Of a DNA stretch of 62,531 nucleotides, positions 45,292-53,023 are shown one piece after another. Position 1 is the stretch's first letter, and every line of letters begins with the position of its first letter. The notes under the pieces were generated by a model. The model made no database searches, was not told the origin of the DNA, and saw nothing but the letters and a program-made list of their open reading frames with translations. The position numbers and the translations under genes were made by a program. The DNA is taken from the NCBI GenBank assembly GCA_011053095.1, contig DRHS01000229.1, positions 1 to 62,531 on the forward strand, given 5' to 3'. The stretch is from Bacteroides sp. Its GTDB lineage: Bacteria; Bacteroidota; Bacteroidia; Bacteroidales; SM23-62.

Positions 45292-45660
45292 TTATTGTAT
45301 TAATTGGTATTCACTTACTAATAAGCCAGGAGACAAATTCAGTTTCTTTGTTAATTTTCTTATCATCCCAATAGTTAATTTTCTCTTTTTATTAAGGATT
45401 TCTGACACCCTACTTTTTCCTCCGATTTCCTTAATTAAATCAACTTGTTTTAGGTGCATCTCTTCCATTCTGATTTTTATTGCTTCAATTGGATCTGGTG
45501 CTTCTATTGGATAGTTCTTTCTTTCAAAATCATCAATTATGAGTCCGAGAATATCAGCTTCATCACTTTCTGGCGTACCAATAGGTGCATCAAATATTGC
45601 CTCAAGTCTATTCAATGCATCATAATAATCGGCTTCTGATTTAATAGGATTCACATTCAT
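45292..45660 (-). CDS. higA: HigA-type antitoxin (helix-turn-helix)
   Basis: A 122-residue antitoxin with an XRE-type helix-turn-helix in the C-terminal half: IKIRMEEMHLKQVDLIKEIGG, then RVSEILNKKRKLTIGMIRKL. The N-terminal part (EADYYDALNRLEAIFDAP) is the segment that wraps the toxin in HigA proteins of this type. It neutralises HigB and represses the operon. It follows higB after 11 bases, toxin first, the usual order in HigBA pairs. Confidence 0.93.
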   Translation of the reverse strand: MNVNPIKSEADYYDALNRLEAIFDAPIGTPESDEADILGLIIDDFERKNYPIEAPDPIEAIKIRMEEMHLKQVDLIKEIGGKSRVSEILNKKRKLTIGMIRKLTKKLNLSPGLLVSEYQLIQ

Positions 45661-45671
45661 TTTTTTATTTA

Positions 45672-45968
45672 TTAAATCTTTTCAGCATTGATTTTGTCAT
45701 ATTCTCTGTGAGTTCCGATAAACCGGATGAACATCCATTGTTTCTCAAAATTGAATTTTGCGACTAACCTATAATCATTTCCCTTAATATTGAATACAAT
45801 CCTGCTATCTTTCAGTATACTCGCTTTTGAATATGTTTGTTTCACATCGTTGGGAGTTCTCCAATCTGAATTCATCGCTATGTCAAACCAGGTTTTCAGA
45901 TATTGCTCCGATTCCGGATGCTTTTCCCAATAATTCCGAAGAGTGCTCTTCGCAAATATTCTCTGCAT
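45672..45968 (-). CDS. higB: HigB-type mRNA interferase toxin
   Basis: A 98-residue RelE-superfamily toxin that cleaves mRNA, probably at the ribosome. The family pattern is clear: RIFAKSTLRNYWEKHPESE, WRTPNDVKQTYSKASIL, RIVFNIKGNDYRLVAKF and WMFIRFIGTHREYDKI. I start at the ATG at 45968; a TTG codon directly before it is less likely. It is full length. Its promoter region carries an inverted repeat and the block is inserted in a broken sulfatase gene. Confidence 0.94.
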   Translation of the reverse strand: MQRIFAKSTLRNYWEKHPESEQYLKTWFDIAMNSDWRTPNDVKQTYSKASILKDSRIVFNIKGNDYRLVAKFNFEKQWMFIRFIGTHREYDKINAEKI

Positions 45969-45998
45969 CAAAAGATATATTTATACAAAAATAATAAT

Positions 45999-46029
45999 AA
46001 GTTCGCAAAATGGGAACTTTAATGAACTT
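45999..46029 (-). promoter_or_regulatory. Candidate HigA operator
   Basis: AAGTTC (45999-46004) and GAACTT (46014-46019) form an inverted repeat with nine bases between the arms; a further GAACTT lies at 46024-46029. It sits 31 bases upstream of higB, and TATTTTTG on the minus strand (45993-45986), a match to the TAnnTTTG element, lies between it and the gene. HigA proteins bind inverted repeats in such positions. Confidence 0.45.
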
Positions 46030-46237
46030 AATTTTTGAAATACCATATTTGATAGTGAAACTTTCTTCTGTTCTCCTTAATGCATCAATCAACAGAATAT
46101 CATACAATGGAATTATCAGCACGTATATTTAATGAGTATTTGTTGATGATAATTATCTTGGGGGGCACAATATTAGGCTTAATGGATTAAGCTTCCGATA
46201 ATACTGTTTTTGGATGAGATACTGAGGCTAGTCACCC

Positions 46238-46743
46238 TTAATAGTATACAAAGATTAGTCTTTTCGGTTTTGTTTGTCACAGGATTTAGTATCCAGGGCA
46301 TTTCCTCAGACAAGACCAACATTATTTTCATCCTTATAGACGATATGGGTTATATGGACAGCGAAACCTATGGCTCAGAGTACTATAAAACGCCCAACCT
46401 GACACGCCTGGCCAGCGAAGGCATGTTGTTTACAAACGGGTATGCGGCCAGCCCGCTTTGTTCTCCTACACGTGCAAGCATTATGTCCGGACAATTGCCG
46501 GCTCGATTGCGAATGACCGTGGCTATCACAAGTAAGACTAACAACGTAGCAGAACCTCAGGCTACCCAACCCCAGGCTTCCTGGAATTGCGGAGATGTGG
46601 AGAACCGCCACCATCTTCCATTGGATATTTATACCCTGGGAGAAGCGATGCGGGATAGCGGTTACCATACGGCACATATCGGCAAATGGCATCTGTATCA
46701 AAGCGGTCTTGGTAATGAATACGAACCATTCATCCTTATATGA
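46238..46743 (+). pseudogene. Truncated sulfatase copy (N-terminal)
   Basis: A 488-base stretch (to 46725) is a gap-free copy of 53025-53512 with about 17 mismatches by eye, mostly in third codon positions. It encodes the signal peptide, DDMGYMDSE, the formylglycine signature CSPTR in PLCSPTRASIMSGQLPAR and GKWHLYQSG, and then breaks off at NEYE, followed by a few unrelated codons and a stop inside the end of the fic gene. It has no normal start, since the first codons were cut off by the higBA segment. It cannot make an active sulfatase because the second metal site is missing. Confidence 0.9.
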
Positions 46744-47833
46744 AGTCTTGCTTTAACAAGTCAAAAAGACTTCTATTAAGGAAAAGTATTTGGTTTCCTT
46801 TTGGAACAGCCTTTAGTACGCCTATCCTTTCAAGTTCCCGTAAATATTTCATCGCCGTTCTCCTTTCATATAGTCCTTTATTAACAATAGAAGCAACCCT
46901 GCAGTAAGGCTGCTCAAAAATGGTTTCCACCAGATCCTTTGAATAAATAGAGGGCAACTCTGTTTTTATTCTTTCAATCGTATTTTCCAACAGCTCTTTA
47001 ATCTTACTGATAAGGAGAGTTGTATGATTTGCAGTTTCTTCAATTCCATGCAGGACATAATAAATCCAATTCTCCCAAATGTCTGTATCTCTGATCTCTT
47101 TGAGTAACCTGTAGTAGTCCGTCTTCTCTTTAATAAGGTAGGAACTCAGATACAAAATTGGTAGGTCCAACAAGCTTTTCATGACCAGATAAAGAATATT
47201 GATAATCCTTCCTGTTCTTCCATTACCATCGTAAAAAGGATGGATGGATTCAAACTGATAGTGAATCACCGCCATTTTAATAAGGGGATCTAATCCATTA
47301 TGATCTATATTGATGTAATCCTCAAGGTTCTTCAACAATCCACGTATAATATCTTCTCCTTCAGGTGGTGTATATACCACTTCACCGGTTACTGCATTTT
47401 TTAATTGTGTATCTGGCTGTACGCGGATACCAGCATTATTTCCGATTATAATTTGCTGTATACTGATAATATCGTTGGCAGTTAAGATTTTCCTTTTATT
47501 AATCAGTCTATAACCATACCATAATGCTTCCCTGTAATTCAAGACTTCCTTTATCTGTGAATTGAGACTTTTCTGTTGTGTCGCAAAAGCAATATATAAC
47601 TCATCCTGTGTGGTTACGATATTTTCTATTTCCGAGCTATCCTTTGCCTCGCGTAATGTCAATGCATTGATAAGAATGGCCGGATTTGGAATAATTGAAC
47701 ACATTCCTTTCATTTCGGCCAAGGCAGCTCTGGACCGGGCCAATTTTCTCATGATATGTTTGGTTTCCAAATCATGTTTTGGAGGCAGCTTTGGTAGATT
47801 ATTGTATGGGATCTCCGGATCAATCTTTGTCAT
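46736..47833 (-). CDS. Fic-domain protein (AMPylase type) with C-terminal winged helix
   Basis: A 365-residue Fic protein that would transfer AMP or another nucleotide moiety to a target protein. The active-site loop HPFYDGNGRTGR (about 210) has all consensus residues. An N-terminal inhibitory helix is present (SSEIENI, consensus S/TxxxE-G/N), so it is a self-inhibited class II type that needs no separate antitoxin. The last 80 residues look like a winged helix (RVASIVNKGLYERRTAMKYLREL) that could bind DNA. I start at the ATG at 47833: an upstream in-frame ATG (47872) would place coding sequence over the regulatory palindromes. Its stop overlaps the truncated sulfatase end by eight bases. Confidence 0.93.
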   Translation of the reverse strand: MTKIDPEIPYNNLPKLPPKHDLETKHIMRKLARSRAALAEMKGMCSIIPNPAILINALTLREAKDSSEIENIVTTQDELYIAFATQQKSLNSQIKEVLNYREALWYGYRLINKRKILTANDIISIQQIIIGNNAGIRVQPDTQLKNAVTGEVVYTPPEGEDIIRGLLKNLEDYINIDHNGLDPLIKMAVIHYQFESIHPFYDGNGRTGRIINILYLVMKSLLDLPILYLSSYLIKEKTDYYRLLKEIRDTDIWENWIYYVLHGIEETANHTTLLISKIKELLENTIERIKTELPSIYSKDLVETIFEQPYCRVASIVNKGLYERRTAMKYLRELERIGVLKAVPKGNQILFLNRSLFDLLKQDFI

Positions 47834-47845
47834 AATCAGATAATT

Positions 47846-47985
47846 TTGTGCACAATACAACGAATCATGCACAAAGATATAACAGAATGTACATAAAACA
47901 AGGATCTGTGTACATAAATTATCGCAATGTACATGTAGTGTACATCCTTATAATGTATGTGCATTAAATGCTAATCCTTGTACAT
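47846..47985 (-). promoter_or_regulatory. Array of eight TGTRCA palindromes upstream of fic
   Basis: Eight copies of TGTACA, TGTGCA or the reverse form TGCACA begin at 47847, 47868, 47888, 47909, 47928, 47939, 47958 and 47979; five of them read TGTACAT. The steps are 21, 20, 21, 19, 11, 19 and 21 bases, all near whole multiples of a DNA helical turn, so the sites face the same side of the helix. This looks like a cooperative operator. The winged helix of the Fic protein is a possible ligand (inference). Confidence 0.65.
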
Positions 47986-48039
47986 TGATTGGAGAATACA
48001 AACTGACAATAAATCATTCTTATAATGCTTCTATTACAG

Positions 48040-48972
48040 CTATATTAGGTTTTGTTTTAGAACACCTTTCAAGTTTTCAATCATTTGCTTATGCTTTGCG
48101 GGATTACCTTCCTGGAGTTTATTAATATTAATCAACTTCCATTGTATGGCAGGTAAATGTTTTAGAACTGGTATAGGGAATAATTCCCAGTCTGGTTCTC
48201 CACTTTCAAAACTTAAAAAGAATCGTTTATCTTCATCAGTAAGGCTTTCACCAATGGTTTTAATCAACAATGCTCTCGTTGCTACATAGTCCTCATACGA
48301 AAACTCAACTGTTGTCATACCTGCAAACTGATTGTCAAAAGCAGACCTCTGGTCTTTTAATATCGGTGAAAGTAATTCGCTAATTGGTTTATAATGGCTA
48401 ATTAATCCAATTTTAAAGCCTTCCCAAATCTCATTCGTGAAGCCTTCATTTTCAAGCAACAACATTACATCAAAAACATCTCGTGGATGTTGCCTGTCGA
48501 TGGCAGCACAGATTTTACCACCGTACAATTCAGCCATTGAAACCACATTGATGGCAGCAAATTTATCAAACTCATCCTGAACCGAATCAACCACCTGCAT
48601 TAATTCAGTAGGAAATACATTACCTCTGGTTATTGTATTGACTTCTATTTTGATTTGTGCACCTTGGCCTTGGCAATTTAGCTTAACGTCAGTTCCTCCA
48701 TTTAGAGGAACGGTGTTAATTGTGATACTCGGTACATTCTTTTCAATATCTGCCTTAATTCGTCCTAATCCATCCTGAATATTTTTTAGGGCCTCGGTTC
48801 TGGAATCAAGAGGCAGATAAGTTAAATCAACATCAACGGACAGCCGTGGCGTTTCCCTTATAAACAGGTTAATTGCAGTACCTCCTTTCAATGCAAATAT
48901 TTCTTCTTTAGCTACATAAGGTAATACCTCTAATAATAAATCTACTTGTGCTTTATATGCTTGTAAAATCAT
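48040..48972 (-). CDS. abiEii: AbiEii/AbiGii-family nucleotidyltransferase toxin
   Basis: A 310-residue nucleotidyltransferase of the AbiEii family, the toxin half of type IV toxin-antitoxin and phage-abortive-infection systems. Visible motifs: FALKGGTAINLFI (motif I, GG-T), SVDVDLTYLP (the metal-binding D-x-D of motif II), and GGKICAAIDRQHPRDVFD (K and R-D-x-x-D region). The start overlaps the end of abiEi by four bases (ATGA), so the pair is translationally coupled. Full length. Confidence 0.94.
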   Translation of the reverse strand: MILQAYKAQVDLLLEVLPYVAKEEIFALKGGTAINLFIRETPRLSVDVDLTYLPLDSRTEALKNIQDGLGRIKADIEKNVPSITINTVPLNGGTDVKLNCQGQGAQIKIEVNTITRGNVFPTELMQVVDSVQDEFDKFAAINVVSMAELYGGKICAAIDRQHPRDVFDVMLLLENEGFTNEIWEGFKIGLISHYKPISELLSPILKDQRSAFDNQFAGMTTVEFSYEDYVATRALLIKTIGESLTDEDKRFFLSFESGEPDWELFPIPVLKHLPAIQWKLININKLQEGNPAKHKQMIENLKGVLKQNLI

Positions 48973-49736
48973 AAATCTGCTAATTCTTTTGGGATTGATA
49001 TTAAGTATTTAGAAACATGAACACCATTTTTCCCAAACATTCGGTTTCCTTTTCCTATATCTATCTGATTCGTTTCAAGAAATTGAAACCATTGATGCCC
49101 TGATTTTTCCGCCATATACAAAAACAGCCGTTTTACTTTGACTGAATTACACTCGACAAGTAGTTCATTCAGTAATTTTGGTCTTAGGTTAACTAATCCC
49201 TCAAATATATGATAACACTCGACTAAATCCATTTTTTGTGGAGCTAATAACAAACACTCAATTATAGCTCGTTCCGGAGAAGAAACTTTTATTGATATTT
49301 GATTAACCTTTAGTTCTTTTAAACCTATTTCAGGGGGAAGAAAAGAGCTTAAATGATGCTGTAATTCAAGCCCCCAACTATTGGACTTAAACCATTTAGG
49401 TAATTTTGTTTGCAAGGGAGTGAATAAATGCAACGATTCATTATTTAGCCTAAAATAATGGCTAAAACCTTGTAAGGACAGAGCGGATAAGCCTCCTACA
49501 TGCACAATAGTTTTTGTCTGTTTTTGTATGCTGCTTAATGCACCTTGCCATTCTATATTGTCTCCCGGTTTTTTATAGGCACTTCTTCCAACGGATTCCA
49601 ACCAACCACTTTTTAGATAGTATTTCTGTAAATTCCGGGATATGCCATAACCCTCCAACCAGTCAATTGTTGCCACACAACCTGGCTGTAACACCTTAAA
49701 TAGAGTTTTTAAATTTGTTTCGTTTTTGGTAGTCAT
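48969..49736 (-). CDS. abiEi: AbiEi-type antitoxin / transcriptional repressor
   Basis: A 255-residue partner of AbiEii. The N-terminal winged helix (ATIDWLEGYGISRNLQKYYL, then SGWLESVGRSAYKKPGD) is the DNA-binding part; the C-terminal domain includes ALSLQGFSHYFRL and SPERAIIECLLLAP, characteristic of AbiEi. In known systems it represses the operon by binding inverted repeats and prevents toxicity. Inverted repeats lie at its own start codon and about 80 bases upstream. Confidence 0.93.
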   Translation of the reverse strand: MTTKNETNLKTLFKVLQPGCVATIDWLEGYGISRNLQKYYLKSGWLESVGRSAYKKPGDNIEWQGALSSIQKQTKTIVHVGGLSALSLQGFSHYFRLNNESLHLFTPLQTKLPKWFKSNSWGLELQHHLSSFLPPEIGLKELKVNQISIKVSSPERAIIECLLLAPQKMDLVECYHIFEGLVNLRPKLLNELLVECNSVKVKRLFLYMAEKSGHQWFQFLETNQIDIGKGNRMFGKNGVHVSKYLISIPKELADL

Positions 49737-49839
49737 ACTACACTTTTTGACACAAAAATAAAACTTTCTTGAAATAAAAAAGAAATTTAGCGTTTTAAAT
49801 TTATTTCGAATAGGGTAGATAGACTACCTTTATTGTAGT
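49729..49839 (-). promoter_or_regulatory. abiE operator: GTAG/CTAC inverted repeats
   Basis: GTAGT-cat-ACTAC (49729-49741) is centred on the abiEi start codon. GGTAG-ataga-CTACC (49814-49828) and a further GTAGT half site (49835-49839) lie upstream. AbiEi of streptococci is known to bind two inverted repeats in its promoter, so these are good candidates. The AT-rich spacer between them should hold the promoter. The gap between abiEi and the ATPase gene continues to 50070 (334 bases in total); beyond these sites I see nothing coding in it. Confidence 0.6.
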
Positions 49840-50070
49840 AATTTTAAAATGTGACTTGCGTTCCTATCTTCGAAATAGTTTGAATATCTTAGTTTTTATA
49901 GTACAACTTTACCCCAGTCAAGTTTTTCTAGAAGCAGGAAAGCGCAGATTAGCAGGGGATATTATGCGGGAGCCGACAACCTTTCTTCTTGACCAAATAG
50001 CAATATTTTTAACCTTTCTTTTTAGCCATAAATTGATTACATTTACCTTGTATTATAGCAAAAAAACAAA

Positions 50071-51384
50071 TTGAGACGGGATATTTATAAAATATTAATT
50101 GACTGGAAAGACTCAAACAACAGGCGTCCACTGCTGATCCGGGGAGCAAGGCAAACTGGAAAAACTTACATTGTAAGCGAGTTTGGAAATCACGAGTTCG
50201 AAAATTTTATCTATCTCAACTTCGAGCGAAATTCTGAGTATAAAGATATCTTCAAAACAATCATTCCGGTTGAAATAGTAGAAAAAATTGTTTTATACAC
50301 TGCAAAAAGGATCGTGCCTGGCAAAACACTTCTATTTTTAGATGAAATTCAAGAATGCCCTGAAGCCATTGTTTCATTGCGTTATTTTTTCGAGGAAATG
50401 CCTGACTTGCATGTAATAGGTGCTGGTTCGCTTCTTGAGTTCGCTCTTAAATCTGAAAATTTCAAGATGCCGGTAGGCAGGATTCAATACCTTTATCTAT
50501 ATCCTCTTTCTTTTGGAGAATTCCTGGATGCATTGGGTGAATCAGAATTAAGGCACTACATTTTGGATTTTTCAAAATTGACCAATTTCCCCATTAATCT
50601 TCACGATAAGTTAAATGAATATGTAAGAAAATATCTTATTATAGGTGGCATGCCAGCCGTTGTGAAAGAATACCTTTCAACACGCGATATTATCGAGTGC
50701 CAAAGAATACAACGTTCGATTATTGACACCTATATTGATGATTTTGGCAAGTATTCTAAACAAGTGAAGCATATTTATCTCAGAAAAGTATTTAATGCTG
50801 TCCCGGGTATGGCAGGTCAGAGGTTTGTTTATGCTCATGTAGATAGAGATATAAAATCCAGGGAAATAAAGGGAGCACTTGAACTGCTTGAAACAGCAGG
50901 GGTTGTTATCCGGGTAAGACAAACCGGAGGCTCAGGTCTTCCACTATCTGCAGGTGTACATGAATCCATTTTCAAAGTACTGTTCCTTGATGTAGGCCTT
51001 TTTCATGCCGTAAGTGGTATTTATTCAGAAACTGCAAAAAAACAAGATTTCAATGCAATTTTTAAAGGTGCTGTTACGGAGCAATTTGCCGGACAAGAAA
51101 TTTTAGCCAATCAATCGCCTTATACCAAAACTGAATTGTTTTATTGGGGCAGAAAAGCAAAAAGCAGTACTGCAGAAATAGATTATTTAATTGAAATAAA
51201 TGCACAGGTTGTGCCCATAGAGGTTAAATCTGGTTCAACCGGAAGAATGAAAAGCCTGCATATGTTTATTGAGAAATATGGCTGCATCAAAGCTTTAAAA
51301 ATCTCTCAGGCACAATTTGTTAGTGGAAATCCAATAATATCACTTCCCTTTTTTGCGATAGAAAGCTTTTTGAAAAAAAAATGA
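50071..51384 (+). CDS. AAA-family ATPase with DUF4143 domain
   Basis: A 437-residue cytoplasmic P-loop ATPase. Walker A is RGARQTGKTYI (about residues 25-35), Walker B is LLFLDEIQECPEA (about 95), and IGAGSLLEFAL follows as sensor region. The C-terminal half matches the DUF4143 type, with the nuclease-like EIDYLIEINAQVVPIEVKSGSTG near 380 (pieces EIDYLIE and PIEVKSG). This D/E...ExK pattern looks like a PD-(D/E)xK fold, and such proteins are common, scattered and of unproven function, often near mobile or defence genes. No ATG is available: TTG at 50071 lies five codons after an in-frame stop. Confidence 0.9.
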   Translation: MRRDIYKILIDWKDSNNRRPLLIRGARQTGKTYIVSEFGNHEFENFIYLNFERNSEYKDIFKTIIPVEIVEKIVLYTAKRIVPGKTLLFLDEIQECPEAIVSLRYFFEEMPDLHVIGAGSLLEFALKSENFKMPVGRIQYLYLYPLSFGEFLDALGESELRHYILDFSKLTNFPINLHDKLNEYVRKYLIIGGMPAVVKEYLSTRDIIECQRIQRSIIDTYIDDFGKYSKQVKHIYLRKVFNAVPGMAGQRFVYAHVDRDIKSREIKGALELLETAGVVIRVRQTGGSGLPLSAGVHESIFKVLFLDVGLFHAVSGIYSETAKKQDFNAIFKGAVTEQFAGQEILANQSPYTKTELFYWGRKAKSSTAEIDYLIEINAQVVPIEVKSGSTGRMKSLHMFIEKYGCIKALKISQAQFVSGNPIISLPFFAIESFLKKK

Positions 51385-51503
51385 AACCATCTTAACTTTT
51401 TTGTGTTTAATAAGACCTAATGAGCTGTATGCATTTATGGCAAATTTGTGCCGCTACCAACAGAAAACCAAAATTCAAATACTGCTGAATTAACACAAAG
51501 CGA

Positions 51504-51535
51504 CTCCTTCGGAGCACACCAATTACAAATTGGTG
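51504..51535. repeat. Paired small hairpins
   Basis: CTCC-TTC-GGAG (51504-51514) is followed two bases later by CACCAATT-ACA-AATTGGTG (51517-51535). Such twin hairpins are typical of short non-coding palindromic repeats or mobile-element ends. The 51385-51619 gap contains no other recognisable element. Whether this unit is repeated elsewhere in the genome cannot be seen here. Confidence 0.4.
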
Positions 51536-51619
51536 CGAGCGGGCATTTTAAGAAATTTACCACAAAATCCATCGGTGCGGATGATGTTTTCATTATTAAT
51601 CTCGTTTCCAATTCACTGT

Positions 51620-52150
51620 CTAATTGCCTGTGGGAATGGTAAGTGGCAGATCAAGCCATGCCAGTCCAACGTTTCGCTTCATATGGCTGGTGCTGTTGCC
51701 CCCGGGCCCATCATAGAAAATGGCAAGACGCCGGCCCGTTTTGAGCACCGATGGTAAACCAATGCACTTCTGCGACCATTTACAATTTTGACCGTCGAGG
51801 AGTATGGCCTTATGTTCCGGATTCCATTTATTCAGATCCTTACTCCAGTAAACCCAGATGGCATCGGTATATTCCTTTCCCTCCTCAATACCAATATGGT
51901 TGGTAAACAGGAACCAGGTATTAATGCTTTCCTCGTAATAAAGCGAGGAATTCTCAATTTGCTCTTCTACAGGAACCATGGGCGTGGGATCAACACTCCA
52001 TGAACCATCAAGATCATTGGTTCGGGCAATTCCCAGTGTACGTTGAACGTACTGGCTTTCAGGGATCCGTGTTGTGGAGCTGAAGAACTGGAGGTACTCA
52101 TCGCCATTCTTAATAACATGTCCGGGGCTATCCGGGCTGGTATCGAGCAT
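51620..52150 (-). pseudogene. Beta-propeller glycoside hydrolase, C-terminal part
   Basis: About 176 residues of a secreted-type five-bladed beta-propeller glycosidase (GH43/GH117-like look): SPDSPGHVIKNGDEYLQFF, TLGIARTNDLDGSWSVD, NSSLYYEESINTWFLFTNH, YWSKDLNKWNPEH and YDGPGGNSTSHMKRNVGLAW. The N-terminal half and the signal peptide are gone. The natural C-terminus (GLAWLDLPLTIPTGN) is kept. The homology ends at about 52150, where another, plus-strand gene fragment begins, which marks a rearrangement point. The exact family is uncertain. Confidence 0.7.
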
Positions 52151-52387
52151 ATCAAACCGGTTAAAAATATATTATATGCACTCGTATGCGGAACCTTTTT
52201 CCGGGCCAGTGATGAAAACGGGGAAATGTTTAAACCGGATGAACAATTCATTAAACATTTTAACAAAGGTATTGAGCATGTATTAACCGATATCTGTGGA
52301 TTTGATAAAAATACGCATCCTGAATTGTTCGCCACAGCCCGGGAATGCTATTCTGACCTCTCAGAAAAGGGAAGCATTGGCAGGTAG
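52145..52387 (+). pseudogene. Unrecognised gene fragment (C-terminal)
   Basis: About 80 residues (NILYALVCGTFFRASDEN, then EQFIKHFNKGIEHVL and ARECYSDLSEKG) with a protein-like composition, ending at a natural stop. I do not recognise the family; a helical regulator C-terminal domain is one possibility. Upstream codons of the same frame are the antisense of the glycosidase fragment, so the gene's 5' part is missing and cannot be recovered. It begins at the same breakpoint where the opposite-strand glycosidase fragment loses its 5' part. Confidence 0.45.
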
Positions 52388-52539
52388 TCCTTTATATAAA
52401 CTTGCAGTTTAAAAACCATGCTGCATGGTTAGAATTACCTCTCCGGTTGAAACATAATAGGGTGCTTATGTAACATTTCCGGCATTATTGAAACCTGCCA
52501 GGTAGTCTTGTTAAGTTAACCTGTGTTAATTTTGCAATT

Positions 52540-52830
52540 ATGAAAAATAGACTACAATATGGTATAGCTCTTATCATATGTCTTCTAGCATTGGCGGAAG
52601 CTAATGAGTCTCAGGCAAATATTGCTGCGGGCTCAGTTTCTTATTTAGATCCATTTCTTTTGGATCACGCTCCTGTTACGGTCATTAACGGGTATTTTGA
52701 ACTTGCCTGTCCATCAGAACAGATTGTGAACAAAGAGGTCTTATATACGAATCCTGAGAATGAAAGGGACTGGGCCATTAGGGTGTATACAGTCCAGTGC
52801 AGGGATGGTACCGGGACCCGGATACGGTGA
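52540..52830 (+). CDS. Small exported protein of unknown function
   Basis: A 96-residue frame with a signal peptide (LQYGIALIICLLALAEA) and a short beta-rich part (VINGYFELACPSEQIVN, RVYTVQC). I do not recognise it. Its end, RDGTGTRIR, runs into a T9SS-tail fragment in another frame, so it may be the 5' part of a longer protein cut by a rearrangement. TAATTTTG (52527-52534) right before the ATG fits a -7 element, but it would give an almost leaderless transcript. The 152 bases before the gene contain a perfect palindrome (AACCATGC-T-GCATGGTT, 52414-52430) and a nine-base direct repeat (CAGGTAGTC at 52381 and 52499). Confidence 0.45.
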   Translation: MKNRLQYGIALIICLLALAEANESQANIAAGSVSYLDPFLLDHAPVTVINGYFELACPSEQIVNKEVLYTNPENERDWAIRVYTVQCRDGTGTRIR

Positions 52831-52997
52831 GCAATAATTCATTGAGTTACAAAATATACAACTTAAACAGCAAGTTACTCATCAATAAGAATATAGAAGA
52901 CAATAACATTGACGTCAAAACGTTAGAAAGTGGCTGCTATTTCATTGAAATAAAAATGAATGACAATACAGTTGGAATGCTGAGATTTGTTAAATAA
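52827..52997 (+). pseudogene. Detached T9SS sorting-domain tail
   Basis: 57 codons (SNNSLSYKIYNLNSKLLINKN in pieces: SLSYKIYN, LLINKNIED; then LESGCYFIEIKMNDNTVGML) encode the second half of a T9SS sorting domain and stop after RFVK. They match the C-terminus of the 911-residue sulfatase almost base for base in the last 100 bases. The body of the protein is missing. The intact sulfatase gene starts 18 bases after its stop. Confidence 0.75.
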
Positions 52998-53023
52998 ATG
53001 GTGAATTAAAAAGGATGAAAAAA
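52878..53023 (+). repeat. Direct repeat L, copy 2
   Basis: Gap-free partner of 45111-45256: the T9SS-tail end plus the ribosome-binding region and first codons of the downstream sulfatase gene. Here the link to the sulfatase gene is uninterrupted, so this copy keeps the ancestral arrangement. Confidence 0.85.

Larger units (their letters stand above)
45258..46237. other. 980-bp inserted segment carrying higBA
   Basis: The offset between repeat copies changes from 7767 (left side) to 6787 (right side), so exactly 980 bases lie between two stretches that are contiguous at 53.02 kb. The segment holds the higB and higA genes and about 270 bases of upstream DNA with a hairpin-forming palindrome (GCTTAAT-GG-ATTAAGC near 46175). 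I see no transposase, no clear terminal inverted repeats and no clear target duplication. It split a sulfatase gene just after its third codon. Confidence 0.6.

Noticed and set aside
45258..46237. The higBA segment as an insertion sequence or integron cassette
   Set aside because: No transposase or integrase gene, no clear inverted ends, no target duplication and no attC-like structure that I can recognise; kept only as an inserted segment.
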